IMG/VR virus record: IMGVR_UViG_3300012936_002756
Coordinates: 1 to 27,813 of that record
Direction: 5' to 3' (one strand)
Source: a virus
DNA length: 27,813 bases
A program made the position numbers and the translations under genes. The stretch's first letter is position 1; the number at the start of each line of letters is the position of its first letter. Positions 6,970 through 13,239 of the stretch are shown here, piece by piece. Under the pieces are notes generated by a model. That model saw only the letters and a list, made by a program, of their open reading frames with translations. It had not been told where the DNA came from and ran no database searches.

Positions 6970-7023
6970 TTACACTGACTTCAACGCTTGAGTGAAGTTG
7001 GGAAACAAAAGGAGATAACCAAC

Positions 7024-7257
7024 ATGGAAATCTTAAACAAAGTAAAAGGCTGGGCCTCTGCAATTACTGAAGTAGGTGTTTCATTCATCGCTTTAGGCAT
7101 TGTGCTTGAAGTCTTATTCAACGGGCAGAACATTCCGTTCTGGCCAAACATCAGCGTAGTAGACAATATTACTGGAATGATAACAGCGTTATCTGCACAG
7201 GGCTTAGTTGGACTAGTTGCTGTTTGGGTGTTATATCATATATACAATCGCAAGTAA
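7024..7257 (+). CDS. Small two-helix membrane protein (77 residues)
   Basis: The ATG at 7024 follows AAAGGAGATAACCAAC, a strong ribosome binding site; a TTG at 6988 in the same frame has none and is rejected. Two hydrophobic helices are visible, around residues 12-32 (ITEVGVSFIALGIVLEVLF) and 50-72 (up to VGLVAVWVLYHIY), joined by a Pro/Trp-rich loop (NIPFWPNISV), with a basic end (NRK). It has its own terminator (7281-7319). The size and topology would suit a holin or another host-membrane protein, but there is no lysis cassette around it, so I leave the function open. Confidence 0.75.
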   Translation: MEILNKVKGWASAITEVGVSFIALGIVLEVLFNGQNIPFWPNISVVDNITGMITALSAQGLVGLVAVWVLYHIYNRK

Positions 7258-7280
7258 AATCTATAACACTTAGTAATGTT

Positions 7281-7319
7281 ATGACAGAGCCGTCTTGGCG
7301 GACAGCTCTGTCATTTTTT
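7281..7319 (+). terminator. Strong Rho-independent terminator
   Basis: A ten-pair perfect stem (ATGACAGAGC with GCTCTGTCAT), with further pairing inside, is followed by TTTTTT. It ends the plus-strand unit and lies directly against the end of the converging minus-strand mini-gene operon. Confidence 0.85.
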
Positions 7320-7518
7320 ATTTGACTTTCAAATTCGATGGATTATATTGTTCACCATTATAACCTGGATATGTTTTATCTTCAACTCCAAAGTTACAAC
7401 TAGCAACAATTAATAAAAATGCAATAGCGGCATAAGTTGTACGTTTCGACCACAGTATGAAATTAGCAAACGCTTTCTCAGCCTGTGCTTGAGCCGTCGC
7501 CCTTACATCACTTTCCAT
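7318..7518 (-). CDS. Small membrane protein or lipoprotein (66 residues)
   Basis: Last gene of the minus-strand mini-gene chain. An amphipathic N-terminal part (residues 1-27) leads into a hydrophobic stretch (TTYAAIAFLLIVASC). LLIVASC resembles a lipobox with C41 as the modified residue, although a 25-residue N-terminal region is long for a lipoprotein signal. The C-terminal 25 residues are polar and Tyr/Pro/Asn-rich. A small lipoprotein could be an outer-membrane lysis partner, but no inner partner is adjacent. It could equally be a single-pass inner-membrane protein. The family is not recognised. Confidence 0.6.
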   Translation of the reverse strand: MESDVRATAQAQAEKAFANFILWSKRTTYAAIAFLLIVASCNFGVEDKTYPGYNGEQYNPSNLKVK

Positions 7519-7555
7519 TTATCCATTCAGCTTCGTCTTCGGTGTACGGCCACAT
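7508..7555 (-). CDS. 15-residue micro-ORF in the mini-gene chain
   Basis: Encodes MWPYTEDEAEWINGK. Its ATG overlaps the TAA of the 83-residue gene (TAATG) and its end overlaps the start of the 66-residue gene by 11 bases. It may be a real peptide or a translational link. The acidic, Trp-rich composition is not random-looking, but the length makes the call weak. Confidence 0.35.
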   Translation of the reverse strand: MWPYTEDEAEWINGK

Positions 7556-7806
7556 TATGCATGTCCTTTCCAAAATGCTACAGTCTTACCTCTAAAGTAA
7601 TGATCGCCTGGCTCATAGTTTGCTTTAGCTTTCCTTACTCTTTCCAATCTTGCGATTGCTTTTCGTTTGACAGTTTGTAGTCGATGTTGTTCTTTAAGCA
7701 AGCCTTCTGATAGATCCGGTCTTCCTTGCAGACGCATTAAGTTTGCTGCTCTACCGTATCCAGCAATTTCTAAATTGTTATACAGTTTTCTTAGCATCAA
7801 CATCAC
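7555..7806 (-). CDS. Small basic protein related to its DUF1127-type neighbours (83 residues)
   Basis: A basic, helical protein. GYGRAANLMRLQGRPDLSEGLL (near residues 16-37) resembles GRSRAANELARMGYYDQAKKLM in the preceding gene, so the two probably descend from one duplicated unit common in alphaproteobacterial DUF1127-like small proteins. The first ATG gives a 29-base overlap with the upstream gene; ATG codons one and three codons later are alternative starts. Function unknown; a high Arg/Lys content in the middle (VKRKAIARLERVRKAKAN) could suit RNA binding. Confidence 0.6.
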   Translation of the reverse strand: MMLMLRKLYNNLEIAGYGRAANLMRLQGRPDLSEGLLKEQHRLQTVKRKAIARLERVRKAKANYEPGDHYFRGKTVAFWKGHA

Positions 7807-8008
7807 TTCTCTCCGTCATTAGTTTTTTAGCCTGATCGTAGTATCCCATACGAGCAAGTTCATTAGCAGCTCTAGAACGACCTGCTGTTTCACCGAAAGC
7901 AATTGTACCTACCCATAACGTAAACAAAGCGTTACGAATTACAGTACATGCTTTACATGTGAAGTTCCATGTAGTTTGTTTAAATTCAATCGCAGTCATT
8001 ATACCCAA
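7778..8008 (-). CDS. DUF1127-operon small protein (76 residues)
   Basis: The first half is hydrophobic with three cysteines (TCKACTVIRNALFTLWVGTI); the second half carries GRSRAANELARMGYYDQAK, a motif I associate with small alphaproteobacterial proteins that accompany DUF1127. It overlaps the DUF1127 gene by 10 bases and the next gene by up to 29, so it belongs to a tightly coupled chain. The function is unknown. The CxxC pair (TCKAC) could bind metal. Confidence 0.6.
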   Translation of the reverse strand: MGIMTAIEFKQTTWNFTCKACTVIRNALFTLWVGTIAFGETAGRSRAANELARMGYYDQAKKLMTERSDVDAKKTV

Positions 8009-8259
8009 CCTCTTAAATTCTGATTTGTCTTTGCAGCCATTCTATTATCTTGGAATGTGCCTCTAGCAATACTTTCGATATCGCTACGGCCAATTCCTAA
8101 ATCTTTTAGTTCATGGTCTGTAAGGTTACGTAATTCTCTACGAGTTGTTGCAATCATAGCCTTGCGGGCTCTGTTGCGTCTCCATTGTCTAACTAAATCC
8201 ACAAGCCCTTCTAAAGCATCTTGCAGTAAGTGTGATACTGTCATAATCGCTTGTGTCAT
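7999..8259 (-). CDS. DUF1127 (YjiS-like) protein, 86 residues
   Basis: The block TRRELRNLTDHELKDLGIGR followed by SDIESIARG is the DUF1127 signature; family members are small Arg-rich proteins, frequent in alphaproteobacteria, where some bind RNA and affect phosphate, stress or sRNA-linked regulation. An Arg-rich helix (VRQWRRNRARKA) precedes the motif. The ATG overlaps the stop of the upstream gene by one base (TAATG). Presence in a phage-like context suggests that the phage uses a host-type regulator; which target it has cannot be told. Confidence 0.85.
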   Translation of the reverse strand: MTQAIMTVSHLLQDALEGLVDLVRQWRRNRARKAMIATTRRELRNLTDHELKDLGIGRSDIESIARGTFQDNRMAAKTNQNLRGWV

Positions 8260-8444
8260 TAGATATGTACCCCCATCTTAGGGCCACGTCCTTCGTGGGT
8301 TAACATATACTGGTAGGCGAACCTCCAGTCTTTTCCATACTCAGTTTTGGCGTAAGTGAGCATCTCTTTTTCAAACGTAGTAGGACTGCTACTACGAAAG
8401 GATCCAAGCAAACTCACAAGGCCATTGAATAGCATTTTAGCCAT
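8259..8444 (-). CDS. First gene of the mini-gene chain (61 residues)
   Basis: The start is supported by AAGGAGAAAC just upstream of the ATG. The N-terminus is weakly hydrophobic (MLFNGLVSLLGSF); the rest is a charged helical region with aromatic residues (EKEMLTYAKTEYGKDWRFAY). I do not recognise a family. It is preceded by a leader of about 190 nt with several hairpins and begins an operon of six overlapping mini-genes. Confidence 0.65.
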   Translation of the reverse strand: MAKMLFNGLVSLLGSFRSSSPTTFEKEMLTYAKTEYGKDWRFAYQYMLTHEGRGPKMGVHI

Positions 8445-8458
8445 TTTGTTTCTCCTTG

Positions 8459-8640
8459 ATTAAGTTTTGTGGATGCTTGAGGAAAGCAATACCCCGGAAC
8501 TTCCCCGGCGGTGCAACTGCCTTTGGCAGCCGTCAATCACTTGTAAGGCATGGACAATGCCCTGGTCTATCCCAGTGTCTGTATGTATATTCTGACAACT
8601 TTGAGGGTTCCGATCGTCTCCCTGCGTCTTTGTCACCTGT
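8459..8640 (-). ncRNA. Structured 5' leader RNA of the mini-gene operon
   Basis: This gap between divergent genes is much richer in G and C than its surroundings and folds well on the minus strand. From 5' to 3': TGACAA (8630-8635) pairs with TTGTCA (8593-8598), enclosing CAGGG/CCCTC (8620-8624 with 8603-8607) with loop AGACGATCGGAA; GGCAT/ATGCC (8557-8561 with 8547-8551); CTGCC/GGCAG with an AAA loop (8525-8529 with 8517-8521); a CCGG-rich hairpin (about 8493-8508); and TGCTT/AAGCA (8484-8488 with 8474-8478), just before the ribosome binding site. A late-type TATAAATA box at 8640-8647 would start the RNA near 8634. It could be a riboswitch, a protein-binding leader or a processed small RNA. 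I cannot match it to a known class. Confidence 0.5.
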
Positions 8641-8647
8641 ATTTATA
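8640..8647 (-). promoter_or_regulatory. Late-type promoter TATAAATA for the structured leader and mini-gene operon
   Basis: The exact T4 late box on the minus strand, immediately before the first stem of the leader. An 11-base palindrome, CAGTATTACTG (8656-8666), lies nine bases upstream and could be an operator. Confidence 0.5.
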
Positions 8648-8750
8648 TAATAGTACAGTATTACTGCCCTAAATAGAGCGGATTTTCATGCAAGACTGTC
8701 ATGCTATTTTTGCAACAGTCGACTGCAAATAAGTTGGCACATCAATGTTC

Positions 8751-8802
8751 TTGACATGAGTGAATCAATGTTGTATAATTTGTTACATAAAAGGGTAAAT
8801 AC
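8751..8802 (+). promoter_or_regulatory. Consensus sigma70 promoter plus late-type box for the RNA-repair-like cluster
   Basis: TTGACA (8751-8756), 17 bases, TATAAT (8774-8779): a perfect consensus promoter. TAAATAC follows at 8796-8802, 26 bases before the first ATG. Early and late expression of the downstream genes is predicted. The stretch 8660-8750 holds nothing else that I can identify. Confidence 0.65.
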
Positions 8803-8827
8803 AGTTAGTAATATATAGGATAACACG

Positions 8828-9088
8828 ATGAAAATTAAAACAAGGTCGATTTTACAAGAATTAAATGAAATTGCAGATCGTAGAGATACAGAATCTCTGA
8901 TCCAAAGTCGTGCAACCAATATTATCAACTCAGCTATTAATTTAATAGAATCTATGCACAAGCATTACGATCAAACTACAGCGATAGAGCTAGAGCGAAG
9001 ATTTATTAATTCTATAAAAGGCGCGGATGCTTCTAAATTCGATAGAGGCATCAAACGAGTCGTTGAATCAAAGAAACGAGAACGCTAA
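8828..9088 (+). CDS. Unknown helical protein, 86 residues, first gene of the nucleotidyltransferase cluster
   Basis: Almost entirely charged and helical (starts MKIKTRSILQELNEIADRR), with a basic end (VVESKKRER). No domain is recognised. It lies directly after a consensus promoter and a late box, and its stop is one base before the next ATG at 9090. It may be a partner or regulator of the enzymes that follow. Confidence 0.7.
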   Translation: MKIKTRSILQELNEIADRRDTESLIQSRATNIINSAINLIESMHKHYDQTTAIELERRFINSIKGADASKFDRGIKRVVESKKRER

Positions 9089-9089
9089 C

Positions 9090-9866
9090 ATGACACTACT
9101 TTTTGAAGGCGGTAACATATTTAAGGACGCAGAGGGCAAGCCAGCAACTGTAAGAGTTGCTAAGAGCGATGTGCTGCCAACTGTTCAATGGTTAGAAGGA
9201 ATTACAGACCTAGAACTAACAGACAATATGTTAGGTACAACTGGTAAGAAAGATACCAGTGGCGATTTAGATCTTGCAGTCGATGTTTCGAGTACTACAA
9301 AAGCAGACTTAGAAGGTAAACTTCTTGCTTGGGTACAGAAGAATATCGGAGGTGAGGCAAACGCAAAAGAGTGGATACGTAAGTCAGGCATCAACGTACA
9401 CTTTAAAACTCCGATCAAAGGGGATGATTCAAACGGCTTTGTGCAAACAGACTTTATGTTTGGTGATCCAGATTGGATGAAGTTCAGCCTGCAGGGAAGT
9501 GGACCAAACTCACCTTATAAAGGTATGCATCGACACATCTTACTTTCCAGCATAGCAAAAACCAAGGGTATGAAATGGTCAGCAAATGAAGGTCTCAAAG
9601 ACAGAGAAACCAACGAACTGGTATCGCAAGATCCAAACCAGATCGCTAAGGTCCTGTTAGGACAGACAGCAACACCATCAACACTAGAATCAGTAGAGTC
9701 GATTGTTAACTACATTAAGAAGTTACCAAACTACGATGAACTTGTTGCTGACGCTGTAGAGTCTTTCGCAAGAGACGGTTTAGAATTACCGGACAATAAA
9801 CAAGTCGAAACGTATCAAGCGGATCACAATGCTTGGATGCGTAAGATGATAGATATTGTAAAATGA
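9090..9866 (+). CDS. Pol-beta-type nucleotidyltransferase, 258 residues
   Basis: The ATG at 9090 is chosen because it directly follows the upstream stop; a longer frame from 9027 would overlap the previous gene by 62 bases. TSGDLDLAVD (residues 56-65, D59 and D61) matches the G-S/G-x-DxD catalytic motif of the polymerase-beta nucleotidyltransferase superfamily, and FVQTDFMFGD supplies the third acid (D121). The C-terminal half is helical and ends in a lysine-rich tail. Such enzymes transfer a nucleotide to RNA, protein or small molecules. The N-terminus MTLLFEGG contains L-x-E followed by G, like a T4 prohead-protease site. It lies upstream of a CCA-adding-type enzyme and a ligase-like protein in one overlapping unit. 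The target is not visible. Confidence 0.7.
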   Translation: MTLLFEGGNIFKDAEGKPATVRVAKSDVLPTVQWLEGITDLELTDNMLGTTGKKDTSGDLDLAVDVSSTTKADLEGKLLAWVQKNIGGEANAKEWIRKSGINVHFKTPIKGDDSNGFVQTDFMFGDPDWMKFSLQGSGPNSPYKGMHRHILLSSIAKTKGMKWSANEGLKDRETNELVSQDPNQIAKVLLGQTATPSTLESVESIVNYIKKLPNYDELVADAVESFARDGLELPDNKQVETYQADHNAWMRKMIDIVK

Positions 9867-10009
9867 GAATAAGCGAGGTTGTAGACATACGCTATTCTAT
9901 AGCTGACAAACTTTCAAAGATGCATAAAGTAGGACCCGTGTATGGCAAGAAGGATTTAAACGTGCCACATGCAACATACGTAGACAAGACTAAGAAGAAG
10001 AAAAAATGA
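9863..10009 (+). CDS. Small basic protein, 48 residues
   Basis: ATG overlaps the upstream stop (ATGA) and its TGA overlaps the start of the CCA-adding-type gene (ATGA), so it is fully coupled. It starts MRISEVVDIRYSIADKL and ends in an almost pure lysine tail (DKTKKKKK). The first residues (MRISE) resemble the MRAFEF starts of its neighbours and contain I-x-E. A nucleic-acid-binding or packaged internal peptide would fit; no family is recognised. Confidence 0.65.
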   Translation: MRISEVVDIRYSIADKLSKMHKVGPVYGKKDLNVPHATYVDKTKKKKK

Positions 10010-11148
10010 GAGCTTTTGAATTCTTAATAGAAGATAAAAAGCACAAAGACATAATTACCAAAGACATAAAATTTTTAGGTAATTTGTTTAAAAAACACGG
10101 GCATGAACTTAGACTTGTTGGCGGAGCAGTTAGAGATGTTGTACTAGGTAAACAACCTAAAGACATTGACTTTGCTACCGACGCTACTCCAGATGAAATG
10201 ACAAAGTTTTTAGAAAAGTCTAAAATAAAAGTCGTACCAACAGGAGTCGAACACGGAACTATCACAGCCGTGTATAACAACGAGCCATACGAGATTACCA
10301 CACTAAGAGCAGATAAAGAAACAGATGGCAGACATGCTGATGTTGAATTTGTACGTTCGTGGGAACAAGACGCAAAGCGCAGAGATTTAACTTACAATGC
10401 TATGAGTATGAGCATGGACGGTGAAGTTCATGATTACTATAATGGCATGGACGATTTACAAAATAAAGTTTCAAAGTTTGTTGGAGATCCTGAAGAAAGA
10501 ATTAAAGAAGACTACCTACGTATTCTTAGATATTTTAGATTTCAAAGTAGATTAGACAAACCAAGTTTTGATAAAGATACACTTGCTGCTATTAAAAATA
10601 CTGCAAGTGGATTGAAAAAAATAAGTGTAGAACGTGTTTGGCAAGAAGTATCTAAACTACTTACAGGACAAAATGTTGTAGATACTTTAACAGCAATGAG
10701 CAAAACAGGTGTAGCCAACGCTATAGGATTAAAAGTAAACAATGTAAATGCAGTAAAGGATACAAAAGATCCGTTGATAGCATTAGTACAATTAGGTAAC
10801 GAAGGAGATATTGCAAGTCGTTGGAAGATGTCTAATCCAGAAGCACAAACAATTAAGTTTCTAGTTACACACAAAGACAACACACTTGATCAAAACAAAG
10901 TAGAAGATATGTTAGCTGACGGTATAAGCCGTAATTTAATTACATCACTAGCAAAAATGCAAGGTAAGGGCAATTTAGATATAGACTCAGACATTCCTGC
11001 ATTTCCTGTAGACGGGCAGGACTTAATACGCACAGGAATGAAACCTGGACCAGAGATAGGAAATGCACTAAATACTCTAAAAGCAGACTGGAAGAACAGT
11101 AGGTTTAAACTTACAAAAGATGAACTATTACAAAGGATTAAGAAATGA
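10006..11148 (+). CDS. CCA-adding tRNA nucleotidyltransferase / poly(A) polymerase family enzyme
   Basis: A 380-residue class II nucleotidyltransferase. LVGGAVRDVVLG (37-48) and the catalytic pair in KDIDFATDATPDE (D53, D55) form the head motif; DGRHADVEFVRSWEQDAKRRDLTYNAM is the flexible-loop and RRDxTxNA region; EDYLRILRYFRFQSRL is the motif that binds the incoming nucleotide. The family adds or repairs CCA at tRNA 3' ends, or adds poly(A); sequence alone does not separate these well. The first ten residues (MRAFEFLIED) are not part of the enzyme fold, match the start of the next gene, and resemble the T4 capsid-targeting peptide with L-I-E as a potential cleavage site. Both ends overlap neighbours by ATGA. 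A tRNA gene and a tmRNA in the same window already encode CCA, which favours repair over maturation. Confidence 0.88.
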   Translation: MRAFEFLIEDKKHKDIITKDIKFLGNLFKKHGHELRLVGGAVRDVVLGKQPKDIDFATDATPDEMTKFLEKSKIKVVPTGVEHGTITAVYNNEPYEITTLRADKETDGRHADVEFVRSWEQDAKRRDLTYNAMSMSMDGEVHDYYNGMDDLQNKVSKFVGDPEERIKEDYLRILRYFRFQSRLDKPSFDKDTLAAIKNTASGLKKISVERVWQEVSKLLTGQNVVDTLTAMSKTGVANAIGLKVNNVNAVKDTKDPLIALVQLGNEGDIASRWKMSNPEAQTIKFLVTHKDNTLDQNKVEDMLADGISRNLITSLAKMQGKGNLDIDSDIPAFPVDGQDLIRTGMKPGPEIGNALNTLKADWKNSRFKLTKDELLQRIKK

Positions 11149-12257
11149 GAGCTTTTGAGTTTTTAACAGAAGCAGTATTAACAGAAGCAGTAGGTAGAGA
11201 GTTTAATCACTTAGAAGACCTAGTGTTTACCAATCCTAGTGACGGTGCCAAACGTGCAGTTGAAATCCTTAAAAGCATGGAACAGGACGCAAGTGATGTT
11301 GCAGTTAAATGGGACGGCAACCCAACAGTGTACTGGGGACGTGAGGATGACGGACAGTTTAGATTAGTTGGTAAAAACAATTGGGGTAAGGAAGAAGGCA
11401 AGTCCAACTCAGCAGATGAATTAGAAAAGTTTATTAACAGCAGAGGAAAGGGCGAAGACTGGAGACCTAAGTTTGCAAAAGATATGGCTAGCCTATGGCC
11501 AATATTTGAAGCAGCAACACCACCAGACTTTAGAGGTTACATGTATGGAGACTTACTATACCATCCAGGCAAACCATATCAAGGTAGTGACGGCTCAATT
11601 AGTTTTACTCCTAATCAAACTACTTACAATGTTAAAGCACAAAGCGACATTGGACGTAAAATAGGCAAAAGTAAAGTTGGTGTTGCAGCACACTCTGCAT
11701 ACGAATACTTTGGCGATAAGTCAGGAACACCAATAGAAGATGTAAAACAATTTAATGGTACAACAGATCTTTTAGTGCTAGGACAACAGTACGTAAGCAA
11801 AGCACCACCAGTAAATGCAGATAACTTAGGTAACATAGAAAAGGTAGCAAATACAGAACAAGCAAACATTGCTAAGTTTTTTGAGAAGCGTCCTGGACTA
11901 AGTGATATCAGCGACATCATGTATACATTTGTTAATCAAATGAGTAGAGCTAAGAAACTAGATGACCTGAAAGTAGAAAGTTTCCTCAATTGGCTTCAAA
12001 ATTCAAAGGTTTCCGCCAATAAACAGCAAAAGATTATAAGTATTATAGACAGTAGTAAGCAAACTGCTTCAAATATCTTTTATTTGATTACAGAGCTTAT
12101 GAAAGCCAAGAATGAAGTAATTGCAGAGCTTGATAAAGCAGAAGGCGATGTAGTTGCTACAACAGGCGGCAAGCCCGGAGGCGAAGGCTTTGTTAAGACT
12201 AGAGACAAAGTCAAGTTAGTTCCACGTGATAGATGGACGCCTTTTAGAGCAGATTAA
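11145..12257 (+). CDS. Ligase-like (covalent nucleotidyltransferase) protein, 370 residues
   Basis: KWDGNP (K55-x-D-G58) resembles motif I of ATP-dependent DNA/RNA ligases, where the lysine is adenylated. GYMYGDLLY (131-139) could be motif III, GGEGFV (345-350) motif IV and KVKLV (355-359) motif V, in the correct order. The linker between IV and V is short, and a helical region (about 230-330) separates III from IV, so the fold is not standard. The N-terminus MRAFEFLTEAVLTEAVG carries two consecutive L-T-E-A sites that look like T4 gp21 protease sites. It starts inside the stop of the CCA-adding-type gene (ATGA). Similar proteins of unknown function occur in T4-like marine phages as far as I recall. 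RNA ligation is a hypothesis; a non-catalytic virion protein is the alternative. Confidence 0.6.
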   Translation: MRAFEFLTEAVLTEAVGREFNHLEDLVFTNPSDGAKRAVEILKSMEQDASDVAVKWDGNPTVYWGREDDGQFRLVGKNNWGKEEGKSNSADELEKFINSRGKGEDWRPKFAKDMASLWPIFEAATPPDFRGYMYGDLLYHPGKPYQGSDGSISFTPNQTTYNVKAQSDIGRKIGKSKVGVAAHSAYEYFGDKSGTPIEDVKQFNGTTDLLVLGQQYVSKAPPVNADNLGNIEKVANTEQANIAKFFEKRPGLSDISDIMYTFVNQMSRAKKLDDLKVESFLNWLQNSKVSANKQQKIISIIDSSKQTASNIFYLITELMKAKNEVIAELDKAEGDVVATTGGKPGGEGFVKTRDKVKLVPRDRWTPFRAD

Positions 12258-12277
12258 GCGTTTTTAGTCAAAAATCC

Positions 12278-12314
12278 ACCCAAAACCCATAAGTTTTTAC
12301 CCAAAAGATAAATA
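12278..12314 (+). promoter_or_regulatory. Late-type promoter with two ACCCAAAA repeats
   Basis: GATAAATA at 12307-12314 precedes a 60-base leader. ACCCAAAA occurs at 12278-12285 and 12299-12306, 21 bases apart (two helical turns) and directly before the box, so it may be an activator site. Confidence 0.45.
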
Positions 12315-12374
12315 AGAGTGTAAGAAAAAAGCCGGCCTCGGAGAGAGGTCATTAATAATCGAGGAGATAATATT

Positions 12375-12749
12375 ATGGCAGATCTATCAAATGGAAGCTC
12401 AGTATTCCAAACTTATAACAACGCCGGAACAGGTGTTGCAGAACTAGGTGATAACAAATTACCAGCAAACGGTGATACTAACGGTATTGCAGGTTTAACT
12501 AGAGTTATCAAATTAGCTAAATCATCTATTACAGATGCAGAAATCCAAGCAGCTTTAGACTACATCCAAGCTGGTGACGTTTCAGGAACTAACGACGCAA
12601 ACACAGTTGTTGGTTTAGACAAAAACACTAACGATGCATTCGTAGTTGTACAAGGAACAGGCGTAATGACTGCTGGTTCTAACTATGGTGTTGGTTCAAC
12701 TGGTGTTACTATGTCAATTGAAGCTACAATCCCAGGAATTTCTGGCTAA
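12375..12749 (+). CDS. Probable abundant virion protein, 124 residues
   Basis: Rich in Gly, Ala, Asn, Thr and Val, without Cys, His or Trp, and predicted to be mostly beta with one helix (ITDAEIQAALDYIQAG, about 52-67). I do not recognise a family. Strong signals on both sides (late-type box, GAGGAG ribosome binding site, UUCG terminator) mark a single-gene unit built for high expression. This pattern is typical of a capsid decoration, tail or other structural protein, which is an inference from composition and context only. Confidence 0.75.
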   Translation: MADLSNGSSVFQTYNNAGTGVAELGDNKLPANGDTNGIAGLTRVIKLAKSSITDAEIQAALDYIQAGDVSGTNDANTVVGLDKNTNDAFVVVQGTGVMTAGSNYGVGSTGVTMSIEATIPGISG

Positions 12750-12770
12750 TAGTTTTTAAACTAATAGAAA

Positions 12771-12799
12771 GGGTGTCAGTTCGCTGGCACCCTTTTTTT
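12771..12799 (+). terminator. Strong terminator with UUCG tetraloop
   Basis: Nine-pair stem (GGGTGTCAG with CTGGCACCC, one G-T pair), TTCG loop, seven T residues. Confidence 0.9.
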
Positions 12800-12807
12800 A
12801 TGGCTAC

Positions 12808-12813
12808 TAAATA
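12808..12813 (+). promoter_or_regulatory. Late-type promoter for a leaderless mRNA
   Basis: TAAATA with its last A six bases before the ATG at 12820; no Shine-Dalgarno sequence between them. Confidence 0.45.
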
Positions 12814-12819
12814 TGAGTA

Positions 12820-13203
12820 ATGATCAGATACAAATTAGAAACCACCGTAGACATTACTCAGACCAATCCAGACAGGGCTGATACTGACTCGAGAAGGCAT
12901 GCTCAACAATCCAACTTTAATGCGCTGATACAGGGCATTGAACTTAGAGCACTTGTTACTTGGGACGAGGAGCCTGTGATGGTAGAGTACAAAGATATTG
13001 ATACCAAATGGTACTGGTCATTTTTTGTAGAAAGAGAAGACGTGTTTTTAAAAGATGACGACCCAGTAGGATTACTTAAAGATGACTTGAAAGGTATACC
13101 TATTATAGGTAACTTGAATAACAATGTTAACTTTAAAAAGAATTGTTTTATAACTACAGGGCCTGATTGTAATATATGGCTTAGTGCTGCCAATAAAGTA
13201 TAG
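12820..13203 (+). CDS. Unknown 127-residue protein (virion-associated?)
   Basis: No family recognised. It is soluble and beta-rich, with a Trp/Tyr-rich strand pair (TKWYWSFFVERED) and a run of acidic residues (FLKDDDPVGLLKDDLKG). It lies among presumed late genes and has a late-type box directly before its ATG. A tail or baseplate accessory protein would fit the position. A competing ATG at 12813 opens a 22-codon frame that stops early and is not taken. Confidence 0.7.
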   Translation: MIRYKLETTVDITQTNPDRADTDSRRHAQQSNFNALIQGIELRALVTWDEEPVMVEYKDIDTKWYWSFFVEREDVFLKDDDPVGLLKDDLKGIPIIGNLNNNVNFKKNCFITTGPDCNIWLSAANKV

Positions 13204-13228
13204 ACTGAATCCTCAGCCAACTAGCGAG

Positions 13229-13234
13229 TAAATA
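13229..13234 (+). promoter_or_regulatory. Late-type promoter for a leaderless mRNA
   Basis: TAAATA exactly five bases (ATAGT) before the ATG at 13240. Confidence 0.45.
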
Positions 13235-13239
13235 ATAGT

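Noticed and set aside
6988-7023. Upstream TTG start for the 77-residue membrane protein
   Set aside because: The stretch contains the ribosome binding site AAAGGAG for the ATG at 7024, so it is leader, not coding.
8459-8640. Assignment of the leader RNA to the glutamine (glnA/downstream-peptide) or SAM-II riboswitch classes
   Set aside because: I could not find their conserved cores; naming a class would be guesswork.
8456-8650. Plus-strand frame of 64 codons over the structured leader
   Set aside because: No ribosome binding site, odd composition, and the sequence is better explained by RNA hairpins on the minus strand.
9027-9089. Longer N-terminus for the nucleotidyltransferase
   Set aside because: It would overlap the preceding gene by 62 bases; the ATG at 9090 directly follows that gene's stop and gives an N-terminus like those of its neighbours.
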